From Streptomyces noursei (GTDB lineage: Bacteria; Actinomycetota; Actinomycetes; Streptomycetales; Streptomycetaceae), in assembly GCF_016917755.1 (NCBI RefSeq), contig NZ_CP070326.1, forward strand, positions 9,734,001-9,798,000: a DNA stretch of 64,000 nt, given 5' to 3'. The notes below the pieces were generated by a model. The model searched no databases, had not been told where the DNA came from, and was given only the letters and a program-made list of their open reading frames with translations. The first letter of the stretch is position 1; every line of letters begins with the position of its first letter. Position numbers and translations under genes: made by a program. Shown one piece after another: positions 40,901-50,560 of this stretch.

Positions 40901-41341
40901 TCAGCCCTCCGCGACCTCGGCGTAGAGGTGGGAGAGCTCGGGGGCGCCGTCGTCGGCCCAGGCATGGCCGGCCGCCACCACGTCGATCTCCCGGCCGGAC
41001 GCCAGCCGCACCACCGGCTGCCCGTCCGGCCAGACGTGCCAGACCGCGCCGCGGACCGTGCGCACCAGGACCGTGCCGAGGTAGAGCCCGGCGTCGTTGC
41101 CGAGCCAGGTCAGCACCTCGGGGTCGTCGCGCCACACCGGCTGGAGCTGGTCGAGTTCCTCCAACGACCGTACTGAGTCGTCGAGTTCGACCCCGGCGGT
41201 GGCCGCCTGGTCGCGCAGCAACTCGCATTCGGAGAGCAGCTCGACGACGCTCTCGGGATCCGCGCGCACCGACTCGGCCAGCGGCACCGATCCGGCCGCG
41301 TCCGTGCGCCTACGCCACTTGTCCAGGAAAGACAGGTTCAT
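40901..41341 (-). CDS. DUF6278-type conserved hypothetical protein
   Basis: Predicted 146 residues (MNLSFLDKWRRRTDAAGSVP..., LASGREIDVVAAGHAWADDG). It looks like the small acidic conserved Streptomyces family labelled DUF6278; function unknown. No signal peptide or membrane segment is present. The ATG at 41341 has no strong ribosome site. It lies 123 bases downstream of the exonuclease III gene on the same strand. Confidence 0.6.
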   Translation of the reverse strand: MNLSFLDKWRRRTDAAGSVPLAESVRADPESVVELLSECELLRDQAATAGVELDDSVRSLEELDQLQPVWRDDPEVLTWLGNDAGLYLGTVLVRTVRGAVWHVWPDGQPVVRLASGREIDVVAAGHAWADDGAPELSHLYAEVAEG

Positions 41342-41464
41342 GGTGCGAGGGTCCCACCCACCCCCGCACCGCGGCCACAGGGCGCGCGGCGCGGCGATGG
41401 GGCCGCCTCCGCACCGCCGTGCGCCACCCCGGCGCATCGGGGAGGCGACCGGCGCACGACCGGC

Positions 41465-42244
41465 TCACACGTCGAGGTCGACCACCACGGGCGCGTGGTC
41501 CGAGGCGCCCTTGCCCTTGCGCTCCTCGCGGTCGACGTAGGCGTCCGAGACGGCCTTGGCGAACGGGGCGTTGCCGTAGACCAGGTCGATGCGCATGCCG
41601 CGGTTCTTGGGGAAGGCGAGCTGGCGGTAGTCCCAGTAGGTGTAGGGACGGTCGTACTTCAGCGGGCGGGGCACGACGTCCGACAGGCCGGCCTCGCGCA
41701 GGGCGGCCAGGGCGGCGCGCTCGGCCGGCGTGACGTGGGTGAGGCCCTCGAAGACGGCCGGGTCCCAGACGTCCTCGTCGGTGGGGGCGACGTTGTAGTC
41801 GCCGAGGACCGCGAACGGGCGGCTGCCCGCGGCGTCCTCGGCCACGGCCGCCTTCAGGGCCTCGAACCAGCCGAGCTTGTAGGTGTAGTGCGCATGATCG
41901 ACCTCGCGGCCGTTGGGGACGTAGACCGACCAGACGCGGGCCGGGCCGCAGGTCGCGGAGACCGCACGGGGCTCCTGCACACCGTCGTACTCCGGGCCGC
42001 CGGGCAGGCCCGTGACCACGTCCGCCAGACCCACCCGGGAGAGCAGCGCGACGCCGTTCCACCGGCCGTTGGCGTTGACCGCGGCCTCGTAGCCCAGCTC
42101 GCGGAGCTGGTCGTAGGGGAACTGCTCGTCGGAACACTTGGTCTCCTGGACGCACAGCACGTCCGTGCCGGACTTCTCCAGCCAGGCCAGCAACCTCGGG
42201 AGGCGGGCGGTGATCGAGTTGACGTTCCAGGTCGCGATGCGCAT
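41465..42244 (-). CDS. xth: Exodeoxyribonuclease III
   Basis: Predicted 260-residue (259 aa) EEP-fold nuclease that acts at abasic sites and 3' blocks in base excision repair. Motifs in order are MRIATWNVNSITARLPR, metal-binding Glu in CVQETKCSDEQFP, VYVPNGREVDH, LGDYNVAPTDEDVWDP, RIDLVYGN and the terminal SDHAPVVVDL with the catalytic Asp-His. The ATG at 42244 gives the usual start; TAGGTT seven bases upstream suggests a leaderless transcript. It is one of several same-strand genes running 44.2 to 40.9 kb. Confidence 0.95.
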   Translation of the reverse strand: MRIATWNVNSITARLPRLLAWLEKSGTDVLCVQETKCSDEQFPYDQLRELGYEAAVNANGRWNGVALLSRVGLADVVTGLPGGPEYDGVQEPRAVSATCGPARVWSVYVPNGREVDHAHYTYKLGWFEALKAAVAEDAAGSRPFAVLGDYNVAPTDEDVWDPAVFEGLTHVTPAERAALAALREAGLSDVVPRPLKYDRPYTYWDYRQLAFPKNRGMRIDLVYGNAPFAKAVSDAYVDREERKGKGASDHAPVVVDLDV

Positions 42245-42274
42245 ATCCGTAAACCTACAGCGCGGCACCGACAA

Positions 42275-42913
42275 TCAGCCCACCACGGTGTGCGCCCCCG
42301 GGGTGAGGCGGCCGTGGTCGGTCCCGCCGAGCTTGTCGATCATGCCGTCGTAGACCGGGCGGGCGTGGTCCTGGAGCAGGCTGTCGTGGATGTCGATGGC
42401 CCGGCGCGGGGCGACCGCGCGGAGGTAGTCGATGATCTCGGCGACCTTGTTCCAGGGGGCGTGGACCGGCAGCAGCAGGGTGTCGACGGCGCGGCCCTCG
42501 GGGACGGTCAGCGCGTCGCCGGGGTGGAAGACGGTGCCGTCCAGGAGGAAGCCGACGTTGGTGATGCGCGGGATGTCGGGGTGGATCACCGCGTGCAGCT
42601 GCCCGTACACCTCGACCTCGAAGCCGGCGGCGGTGAAGGCGTCGCCCTCGCCGACGGTGTGCACCCGGCCGGGGAAGGCCGCGGAGATCTGGTCGGCGAC
42701 GCTGGCCAGGGTCCAGATCTCGGCGGCGGGCTCGGCCTCCATGGCCCGTCGCAGCCGGCCCTCGTCGAAATGGTCCAGGTGCTCGTGCGTCACCAGGATC
42801 GCGTCCGCACCGACGGCCGCGTCCTCCTCGCTGAACGCCCCCGGATCGATGACCAGCGTCCGCCCGTCCTTCTCGATCCGAACGCAGGCGTGGGTCTTCT
42901 TGGTGAGTTCCAT
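42275..42913 (-). CDS. MBL-fold metal-dependent hydrolase
   Basis: Predicted 212 residues of the UlaG/beta-lactamase-like superfamily. The metal motif is THEHLDHF (residues 42-49), followed by the Asp/His sites in FHPGDALTVPEG and LLPVHAPWNKV. It starts with ELTKKTHACVRIEKDGRTLVIDPG, typical of UlaG-like hydrolases. The substrate is unknown. It starts 22 bases after the PcaDC-like gene and ends 30 bases before xth, so it may be co-transcribed. Confidence 0.88.
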   Translation of the reverse strand: MELTKKTHACVRIEKDGRTLVIDPGAFSEEDAAVGADAILVTHEHLDHFDEGRLRRAMEAEPAAEIWTLASVADQISAAFPGRVHTVGEGDAFTAAGFEVEVYGQLHAVIHPDIPRITNVGFLLDGTVFHPGDALTVPEGRAVDTLLLPVHAPWNKVAEIIDYLRAVAPRRAIDIHDSLLQDHARPVYDGMIDKLGGTDHGRLTPGAHTVVG

Positions 42914-42935
42914 GAGGTCATCTTGCCCCCGGGCC

Positions 42936-44207
42936 TCACCCCTCCGGGGTCGTCTCCTCCTGGATGACCTTCTGGGCCACCGCGAAGGCGGAGTTGGCGG
43001 CCGGGACGCCGCAGTAGACCGCGGTGTGCAGCAGGATCTCCTTGATCTCCGCGGGCGTCAGGCCGTTGCGGAGGGCGGCGCGGGTGTGCAGCGCGAGCTC
43101 CTCGCGGTGGCCGCGGGCGACCAGCGCGGTGAGCGTGATGACGCTCCGGGTGCGGCGGTCCAGGCCCGGTCGGGTCCAGGTCTCGCCCCAGGCGTAGCGG
43201 GTGATGAAGTCGTGGAAGTCGGCGCTGAAGTCGTCGGTGGTGGCCTCCACCTGGTCCACGTGGGCGTCGCCGAGCACCTCGCGGCGGACCTTGATGCCCT
43301 GCTCGTACATGCCGCCGCGGACCTGGGCGGGCTGCGAGAGGCCGGATTCGATGGCGGGTGGCGCGTGGGTGGGCATCGGGGGCGCGAGCTGCGGCTTGGG
43401 GGCGGCCGCGCTGATGGCGGCGGGGCCGGGCTTGTCCTGCCAGGCGGTGCTGAAGTGGCGGATGAGCAGTTCGCTGACGGCGGCGGGCTGCTCGACGGGG
43501 GCCAGGTGCGAGGTGCCGGGGATCAGCGCCAGGCTGGCGTCCGGTATGCCGGCGACCAGGGTGCGGGCCTCGGTGGTCGGCGTGACCTGGTCCTCGGCAC
43601 CGACGACGACGAGCGTGGGCACGCCCACCCGGCCCAGGGAGGACCGCACGTCGTAGGCGGCCAGCGCCTCGCAGGCGGCGATGTAGCACCCGGGGTCGGT
43701 GGTCCGCACCATCTGGACGGCCCACTCGACGATGGCGGCCTGGCCGCCGGCGAAGCCCGGGGTGAACCAGTGCTCGGGCGCGGTGCGAGCGATCGGTTCG
43801 AGCCCGTTGGTGCGGATCACCACACCGCGCTGGCGCCAGGCGTCGGCGGTGCCGTAGCGCGGCGAGGACGAGACCAGTGCGAGGGAGGTGACGCGCTGCG
43901 GGCGGGTGAGGGCCAGCTGGATCCCCACGGCGCCGCCCAGGTCGCAGCCGGCGTAGCCGAACCGCTCCACGCCCAGGACGTCGAGGGTCGCGACCAGCCG
44001 GTCGGCGACTTCGGCGATGGAGGTCGCTGCGTGCGCGGGCGATCCGCCGTGGCCGGGCAGGTCGAAGCGGATGACGCGCCATTGACGTGTCAGCTCGGGG
44101 ATCTGCCGATCCCACATGTGCCAGGTCGTCCCGAGGGCGGCCCCCAGGACGAGGACGGGGGCGCCATCGGGACCGTCGATCCGGTGCTGCAGGGTCTTCT
44201 CGCTCAC
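42936..44207 (-). CDS. PcaD-PcaC fusion (3-oxoadipate enol-lactonase/4-carboxymuconolactone decarboxylase-like) with Asp nucleophile
   Basis: Predicted 423 residues. Residues 1-260 are an alpha/beta hydrolase resembling 3-oxoadipate enol-lactonase (RFDLPGHGGSP, VVVGAEDQVTP, IPGTSHLAPVEQP). After a Pro/Ala linker, residues about 295-423 are a carboxymuconolactone-decarboxylase domain (YEQGIKVRREVLGDAHVDQ, LALHTRAALRNGLTPAEI, HTAVYCGVPAAN). The nucleophile elbow reads YAGCDLGGAVG, placing D89 where PcaD has Ser. No other protocatechuate genes (pcaGHB, pcaIJ) lie nearby. The fused decarboxylase seems intact, but lactonase activity is uncertain. Confidence 0.82.
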   Translation of the reverse strand: MSEKTLQHRIDGPDGAPVLVLGAALGTTWHMWDRQIPELTRQWRVIRFDLPGHGGSPAHAATSIAEVADRLVATLDVLGVERFGYAGCDLGGAVGIQLALTRPQRVTSLALVSSSPRYGTADAWRQRGVVIRTNGLEPIARTAPEHWFTPGFAGGQAAIVEWAVQMVRTTDPGCYIAACEALAAYDVRSSLGRVGVPTLVVVGAEDQVTPTTEARTLVAGIPDASLALIPGTSHLAPVEQPAAVSELLIRHFSTAWQDKPGPAAISAAAPKPQLAPPMPTHAPPAIESGLSQPAQVRGGMYEQGIKVRREVLGDAHVDQVEATTDDFSADFHDFITRYAWGETWTRPGLDRRTRSVITLTALVARGHREELALHTRAALRNGLTPAEIKEILLHTAVYCGVPAANSAFAVAQKVIQEETTPEG

Positions 44208-44271
44208 CCGACCACGCTAACCGACGCCGTGACGCGGTCCTGACACCCGGGTCAGGAAGCGACGGGCACAA

Positions 44272-44838
44272 TCAGAACCGCACGGTCGAAACCACGTAAA
44301 CCACCGGGTGCCCGGGCTCGTCGTCGCTGACCACGATCCGCTGGGAGGGCTGCGGCGCCGGCCGGTCGACCGCGGTGCCCCGCCAGGGCCAGTCGGCGCT
44401 GAAGTCCCAGCCGACCTTCGCCGCCTGCTCCGGCGGGATGGTGACCGCGCCCTGCTTCAGGGCGGCGGCGGTGGTGCCGACGGCCGCGAGGTACTGCGTC
44501 AGGCCCCAGTCGTTGGTGCGGAACTGCACGAACAGCGAGCTGGTCTTCCACGAGTTGGTCTCGTAGTAGTAGACGGGCGTGGAGCCGATCGGCACCGGGA
44601 CGTTGTAGATCCGCTGCTGGAGCTTGGAGGGGAAGGCGTTGGTCAGGCCGGTGGCGGCGGCCTCGGCCTCCTTGTCCTCGCCGCTGTCACGGCTCTGCTC
44701 GGCCGAGATGACGATGTAGCCGGCCGGGATGGTGATCAGCAGGAAGATGACCAGGGCCATGAGGAACGGCCGGCGGGTCCGGGGGCGCGGCGTGCTGCCC
44801 TGGTGGTGGTCGTCGTGCAGGGAGTCCGGTTCGGTCAT
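44272..44838 (-). CDS. Single-span membrane protein of unknown function
   Basis: Predicted 188 residues. A polar N-terminus is followed by one membrane segment (PFLMALVIFLLITIPAGYIVIS, about residues 24-45), then an extracytoplasmic domain with YNVPVPIGSTPVYYYETNSW and DEPGHPVVYVVSTVRF. I do not recognise the family. Its ATG overlaps the ROK kinase stop by four bases, so both are translated together. This links it to sugar metabolism by context only. Confidence 0.7.
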   Translation of the reverse strand: MTEPDSLHDDHHQGSTPRPRTRRPFLMALVIFLLITIPAGYIVISAEQSRDSGEDKEAEAAATGLTNAFPSKLQQRIYNVPVPIGSTPVYYYETNSWKTSSLFVQFRTNDWGLTQYLAAVGTTAAALKQGAVTIPPEQAAKVGWDFSADWPWRGTAVDRPAPQPSQRIVVSDDEPGHPVVYVVSTVRF

Positions 44839-45956
44839 CGGCGGCCGGACCGTTCGTAGCGCTCGTAGCGCTCCACGCGGCGGCGGTTGGCGCGCCGGAA
44901 GCGGCGGGCCACCAGGCGGGCGAGGTCGGCGGCGCCGACCATCCCGGCCTCGGGGCCCAGCTGGGCCTTGGTGATGGTGGCCTCGGGGCGGTAGCCGCGG
45001 CCGGTGAGGTGGCGCCGGAAGGCGTCCCGGGCCGGGCCGATCAGCAGGTCGTCGGCGGCGCTGACGCCACCGCCGATGACGAAGCAGGACGGGTCGAGGG
45101 CGGCGGCGAGGTTGGCGATGCCGACGCCGAGCCACTGGCCGATGTCCTGGAGGAGCTCGACGCACATCGCGTCGCCCTCGCGGGCCAGCTCGGTGATCAG
45201 CGGGCCGGTGATGTCGCCGATCCGGCCGCCGACCCGCTCGATGATGTTGTACGCCACCGGGGAGTCGGCGGCGGCCAGCTCCCGGGCCTCGCGGACCAGG
45301 GCGTTGCCGGAGCTGTACTGCTCCCAGCAGCCGCGGTTGCCGCACGGGCAGCGGTGGCCACCGGGGACCACCTGCATATGGCCGAATTCGCCGGCCACCC
45401 CGTACTTGCCGCGCTTTATCGCGCCGTCCTCCAGGATCGCGCCGCCGATTCCGGTGCCCAGCGTGATCATCACGAGGTGGTCCTGGTCGCGGCCGGCGCC
45501 GAACCGCCACTCCGCCCAGGCGGCGGTGTTGGCGTCGTTGTCGACCATGACCGGGACCGCGAGCCGGCCGGCGAGGCGGTCCCGCAGCGGCTCGTTGCGC
45601 CAGTTCAGATGGGGGGCGAAGAGCACCCGGGAGCGGTCGGCGTCGACCCAGCCGGCCGCACCGATGCCCACCGCGTGCACGTCGTGCCGGTCGGAGAGGT
45701 CCAGCACCAGCTCGGTGATGGTGTCCTCGACGACCTTGGGGCTCTTGGACTTGTCCGGCGTCTCGGTGCGGACCTTCTCCAGGATGGTGCCGTCGGCGTC
45801 GACGACGCCCGCCATGACCTTGGTGCCGCCGATGTCGATGCCGACGGTGGGCACGCGGGGGGCGGTCAGGTGGGAGCGGCGCTCTCTGGCGCCGACGGTG
45901 CGGAGGACGGTGGCGCGGGCGGTGCCGCGGTGCGCCCGGTCCCGGTACATGCTCAT
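44835..45956 (-). CDS. ROK family glucokinase-like sugar kinase
   Basis: Predicted 373 residues. ATP site VGIDIGGTKVMAGVVDADG starts near residue 38 after a basic extension without a clear HTH. The sugar-binding GEFGHMQV and the ROK zinc motif HRCPCGNRGCWEQ are intact, and the active-site Asp is in VMVDNDANTAAWAEW. The lack of an N-terminal winged helix favours a kinase over a ROK repressor. The ATG at 45956 follows GGGGGTGA; a second ATG is two codons on. It lies downstream of the sugar ABC operon, which would deliver its substrate. Confidence 0.9.
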   Translation of the reverse strand: MSMYRDRAHRGTARATVLRTVGARERRSHLTAPRVPTVGIDIGGTKVMAGVVDADGTILEKVRTETPDKSKSPKVVEDTITELVLDLSDRHDVHAVGIGAAGWVDADRSRVLFAPHLNWRNEPLRDRLAGRLAVPVMVDNDANTAAWAEWRFGAGRDQDHLVMITLGTGIGGAILEDGAIKRGKYGVAGEFGHMQVVPGGHRCPCGNRGCWEQYSSGNALVREARELAAADSPVAYNIIERVGGRIGDITGPLITELAREGDAMCVELLQDIGQWLGVGIANLAAALDPSCFVIGGGVSAADDLLIGPARDAFRRHLTGRGYRPEATITKAQLGPEAGMVGAADLARLVARRFRRANRRRVERYERYERSGRR

Positions 45957-46202
45957 CGGGTCACCCCCAGGACCTCTAGGACCTCGTCGCCGGTTCGGCT
46001 GCCGGGGCCGCGGCCGGGACAGCCGGGGCGGCTGCCGTTGCTCCCCCACTGCCTGAAGGGCGTGGGTGGGACCCCCATTCGGCGGCTGCGTGCACGCAAG
46101 AGTCGTCTCGTCCCTGCGGGTCTCGGGGAGGCCGGGGCCTCGCTGGATGGTCCGGTGCGATTGTGCATCACCCGCGCCGTCCGGCGCACCGCGGTGCGGG
46201 AC

Positions 46203-46244
46203 GACGCACCCCGGCGGCGGCCTGCGGCCGCCCCGGGGCGCGTC
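46203..46244 (-). terminator. Imperfect 20-bp hairpin after the sugar ABC operon
   Basis: GACGCACCCCGGCGGCGGCC (46203-46222) pairs with GGCCGCCCCGGGGCGCGTC (46226-46244) with about two irregularities around a TGC loop. It starts 6 bases beyond the ATPase stop on the minus strand. Confidence 0.6.
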
Positions 46245-46249
46245 GACGT

Positions 46250-47055
<806 letters not shown>

Positions 47056-47059
<4 letters not shown>

Positions 47060-48123
47060 GATTTGTCCTCCGCCCGCTTGCGGACCCAGGCGTTCAGCAG
47101 CGTGGCGAGCAGCAGCATCGCGCCGAGGAAGAACTTGTACCAGTCCGGGTTCCACTGCGCGTAGACGATGCCCTTGCTGGCCATGCCGAAGATGAACGCG
47201 CCGACCGCGGCGCCGATCGCCGAGCCGAAGCCGCCGGTCATCAGGCAGCCGCCGACCGCCGCCGCGATGATGTACAGGAACTCGTTGCCGACGCCGTCGC
47301 CGGACTGGATCGCGTCGTACGAGAACAGCAGGTGCTGGCCGGAGATCCAGGCGGCGAACGCGACGCCCATGTAGAGGCCGATCCTGGTGCGGGTGACCGG
47401 GACGCCGACCGCCCGGGCCGCGTCCGCGTTGCCGCCCACCGCGAAGATCCAGTTGCCGGCCCGGGTCCGCAGCAGGATCCAGGTGGCGAGCGCGACCAGC
47501 ACCAGCCACCACACGATGGTGATCTGGATGTCCACACCGCCGATGGTCAGGTGCGAGGCGAAGACCGCGCGGGCCGAGTCGAAGCCCTCCATGTCGGCGA
47601 TGGACTTGGTCGAGACGGTGCCGCTGATCAGCTTGGTGAAGCCCAGGTTGAGGCCGGTCAGCATGAAGAAGGTGCCCAGCGTGATCACGAAGCTGGGCAG
47701 CTTCGTCCGGGTCAGCAGCACCCCGTTGAGCACGCCGATGGCGAGGGTGACCAGCAGGGACACCCCGACGCCGACCCAGGTGTTGGCGGTCATCTGGTAG
47801 CTGAACATCGACGAGATCAGCGCCGAGCTGACGACCATCACGCCGGCCGACAGGTCGAACTCCCCGCCGATCATCAGCAGCGCCACGGGCACCGCCATGA
47901 TGCCGATCGTCGAGGACGCGTACAGGACCGTGGAGAGGCTGGCGGGCCGCAGGAACGGTTCGGCGACCAGCGAGAAGAGGACGAAGACCGCGATCGCCCC
48001 GACCACCGAGCCCAGCTCGGGGCGGCTCATCAGCCGGCGCGCCAGGGAACGGTGCACCAGCCGCTCGTCGCCCGCGCCGCCGGACGGCGCGGGCTGCCGG
48101 GTCGGTGCGTCGGCCGTGCTCAT
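47056..48123 (-). CDS. Sugar ABC transporter permease (RbsC/FrcC-like)
   Basis: Predicted 355 residues with 8-10 membrane segments of the BPD_transp_2 type: TIGIMAVPVALLMIGGEFDLS, GVLLTRTKLPSFVITLGTFF and NADAARAVGVPVTRTRIGLY. This family serves ribose, xylose, fructose and other sugars as well as inositol. It is coupled by ATGA overlaps to both the binding-protein gene upstream and the ATPase gene downstream. Confidence 0.92.
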
Positions 48124-49133
48124 CGGGTCCCCCGCTTCGTGTACTCCTGGAGGGCCGCGGCGTCCTGCTTGGTGATCACCTGCGGGCCGGTGAGCACCGG
48201 CTTGCCGCCGCCGAGCATGTCGGCGTTGTACTTGTACAGCCACAGCAGGTCGACCGCCTGGTAGCCCTGGAGGTAGGGCTGCTGGTCGACCGCGAAGCCC
48301 AGGGAGCCGTTCTCCAGACCGCTCGCGACCTGCGCGTTGAGGTCGAAGGTGTCGATCTCGGCCTTGCTGTCGGCCTGCTCCTTGGCCTTGACGGCGGTGG
48401 GGGCGAACGGCGCGCCGAGGGTGACCACGGCGTCGATGTCCGGGTCGGCCTGGAGCTTGGACTCGACGGACGCCTGCACGTCGGGCATGTTGGTGCCGTC
48501 GACGTACAGCTTCTGCATCTCGCCCTTGAAGGTCTTCGCGGCCCCGTCGCAGCGCTGCTCGTGGCCGACGTTGCCCTGCTCGTGCAGGACGCACAGGGCC
48601 TTCTTCTTGCCGCGCTTGGTCAGCTCCTCGCCGACCGCCTCGCCGGCCACCGTCTCGTCCTGGCCGATGTGGGTGAGCGCGCCGAACGCCTTGGACTCCT
48701 CGGCGCCGGAGTTCACCGTGATCACCGGGATGCCGGCCTTCTCCGCCTTGAGGACGACGTCCTTCATGGCGTCCGGCTTGGCCAGCGACACGATCAGCCC
48801 GTCGACCTTCTGGTCGATGTAGGACTGCACGAGCTGGCTCTGCCGCTGGGCCTCCTTGTCGTGCGCGTAGACGAAGTTGATGTTGTCCTTGACGGCGGCC
48901 TGCTGGGCACCGTTCTGCACGATGTCCCAGAAGGTGTCGCCGTCTCCCGAGTGGGTGACCATCGCGAAGGTCCACCGGGGGGTGTGCACGGCGGCCTTGC
49001 CGCCGGCGGTCTGCGCGGCGCGCTCCTCCTCCGCGCGCTTGCCTCCGGTGCTGCTGCACCCCGCCAGGGAGACGCCGAGCACCGCCGCCAGCACGGCGCC
49101 CACGACGCGTCCTCTTCTTCGAACCCTTGCCAC
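48120..49133 (-). CDS. Sugar ABC transporter substrate-binding lipoprotein
   Basis: Predicted 337 residues. The lipobox is VLGVSLAGC after a basic start (ARVRRRGRVVG). The mature part is a Peripla_BP_4 sugar-binding fold: FAMVTHSGDGDTFWDIVQNGA, KVDGLIVSLAKPDAMKDVV, GIPVITVNSGAEES and a hinge region YLQGYQAVDLLWLYKYN. The sugar is unknown. The GTG at 49133 has AAAGG nine bases upstream. Transcription probably starts about 260 bases upstream at the promoter 49397-49426, leaving a long leader. Confidence 0.9.
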   Translation of the reverse strand: MARVRRRGRVVGAVLAAVLGVSLAGCSSTGGKRAEEERAAQTAGGKAAVHTPRWTFAMVTHSGDGDTFWDIVQNGAQQAAVKDNINFVYAHDKEAQRQSQLVQSYIDQKVDGLIVSLAKPDAMKDVVLKAEKAGIPVITVNSGAEESKAFGALTHIGQDETVAGEAVGEELTKRGKKKALCVLHEQGNVGHEQRCDGAAKTFKGEMQKLYVDGTNMPDVQASVESKLQADPDIDAVVTLGAPFAPTAVKAKEQADSKAEIDTFDLNAQVASGLENGSLGFAVDQQPYLQGYQAVDLLWLYKYNADMLGGGKPVLTGPQVITKQDAAALQEYTKRGTR

Positions 49134-49396
49134 GAGGACTTGCCTTTCCCGCTCTTGTCGCTGTCCCGGGTCTGTCTGCTGTCGCCGCACCGCCGGCCGG
49201 CGGCCGGGCCGGGCAACCTTCCAAGTATCCGTTACCGGCGTTCTGTACCGTTTCACGGGGTCCGGACCCCGGTCGCCGCGAGCGGAGTGGTAAGGGTTCG
49301 GACCGTTCCGGACCGGCTGGTTCCGGGTCGGGCCGTGCTGACGCAGATCATGGTGGACCGCCTTCGCTCCCCCGCCGCCGGATTGCGGCTGGAGGA

Positions 49397-49448
49397 GTTC
49401 TAGCGGCGCGGGCGGAGTCACGTCAATGCTTTGTCAGAACATTCTGAC
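49397..49448 (-). promoter_or_regulatory. Promoter and palindromic operator of the sugar ABC operon
   Basis: On the minus strand TTGACG (49421-49426) and TAGAAC (49397-49402) are 18 bases apart. Just upstream of the -35 is GTCAGAA-CA-TTCTGAC (49433-49448), a perfect 7-bp dyad. Another 16-bp palindrome (CGGGGTCCGGACCCCG, 49256-49271) lies in the leader. The upstream GntR protein is the likely ligand of the first site. Confidence 0.55.
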
Positions 49449-49498
49449 GAGCGGAACGAAGGACTCCGGGCCCGGCGTCCACCGTACGGCCCGACGGC

Positions 49499-50272
49499 TC
49501 AGGGCCGGACCAGCAGCTGGAACTCGAAGGCGTAGCGGGACGCACGGTAGACGTGTGAGCCGAACTCCACCGCGCGACCGGTGTCGTCGAAGGTGGTGCG
49601 CTGCATCGTGAGCAGCGGCGCGCCCTCGGGCTCCTCCAGGCGGGCGGCCTCCTCGGCCGACGCGGCGCGGGCGCCGACGGCCTGGCGGGCGCTGTGCAGG
49701 GTGATCCCGGCGGCCCGCATCAACCGGTAGAGGCCGGTCTCCTCCAGCTCGGCGGTCTCCAGCCTCAGCAGCCCGGCGGGGAGGTGGTTGCGCAGGTGGG
49801 CGACCGGCTCGCCGTGGGTCAGCCGCAGCCGCTCGACCAGGGCGACCTCCGCGCCCTCGGCGATCCCCAGCGCGGCGGCGACCTCGGCGTCCGCCGCGGT
49901 GGTGGTGTTCAGCAGGACCCGGGTGGCCGGCTTCTGCCCGGCCGCCTCCAGGTCGTCGTAGAGGCTGCTGAGCTCCAGCGGGCGCTTGACCTGGCTGTGC
50001 ACGACCTGGGTGCCGATGCCGCGGCGGCGGACCAGCAGGCCCTTGTCGACCAGCGACTGGATCGCCTGGCGCACCGTGGGCCGGGACAGGCCGAGCCGGC
50101 CGGCCAGCTCGATCTCGTTGCCGAGCAGGCTGCCGGGGGCCAGCCTGCCGTTCTCGATCGCGGCCTCCAGCTGCTGCGACAGCTGGAAATACAGCGGGAC
50201 CGGGCTGTTCCGATCCACGCTGAACTGGACGGGGCCCTCGGCGCCCGCGGCATCTGTATCGCGTTTCCCCAC
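49499..50272 (-). CDS. GntR family regulator, HutC/UTRA type
   Basis: Predicted 257 residues. The N-terminal winged helix (about 20-85) reads YFQLSQQLEAAIENGRL, LGLSRPTVRQAIQSLVDKGLL and RRRGIGTQVV. A UTRA effector domain follows (ALVERLRLTHGEPVAHLRNHLP, ending with EFGSHVYRASRYAFEFQLL), which binds phosphosugars or similar ligands. I prefer the GTG at 50272 because TACGCT ends seven bases upstream (leaderless); a GTG at 50296 is possible. It precedes the sugar ABC operon on the same strand and probably regulates it. Confidence 0.9.
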   Translation of the reverse strand: MGKRDTDAAGAEGPVQFSVDRNSPVPLYFQLSQQLEAAIENGRLAPGSLLGNEIELAGRLGLSRPTVRQAIQSLVDKGLLVRRRGIGTQVVHSQVKRPLELSSLYDDLEAAGQKPATRVLLNTTTAADAEVAAALGIAEGAEVALVERLRLTHGEPVAHLRNHLPAGLLRLETAELEETGLYRLMRAAGITLHSARQAVGARAASAEEAARLEEPEGAPLLTMQRTTFDDTGRAVEFGSHVYRASRYAFEFQLLVRP

Positions 50273-50279
50273 GCTCGCG

Positions 50280-50334
50280 AGCGTATCCGCCCGCACAGAT
50301 GACGGGAAGTCCGGAGGTCACATTGTCCGGACAA
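50280..50334 (-). promoter_or_regulatory. GntR gene promoter and palindrome
   Basis: On the minus strand TTCCCG and TACGCT (50280-50285) are spaced by 17 bases, with the start codon 7 bases later. A 12-bp perfect palindrome TTGTCCGGACAA lies at 50323-50334, a candidate autoregulatory site. Confidence 0.45.
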
Positions 50335-50560
50335 GGGGGGTTGGGGCGTCCGGAAGGACGGGACCGCGCCGGGAGCCGGCCGTCGGGACCACCGGGGCAA
50401 CGGGCGGCCGTCACGGAAGAAGCCGCCGGTGGGGCCGGGGGACGGCCCCGCGATGTCGTCGAAGCGGCCCGACAGGCCCGCCCGGACGCGTAGCATCCCG
50501 TCAGCCGGCCCGCCGCGCCCGGCCGTCGGTCCGCCGTCCCCGGCCCGCCAAGGAGCCCCC

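Noticed and set aside
42936..44207. Beta-ketoadipate (protocatechuate) pathway operon
   Set aside because: Only the fusion gene is present; pcaGHB, pcaIJF and a PcaR-type regulator are absent from the neighbourhood.
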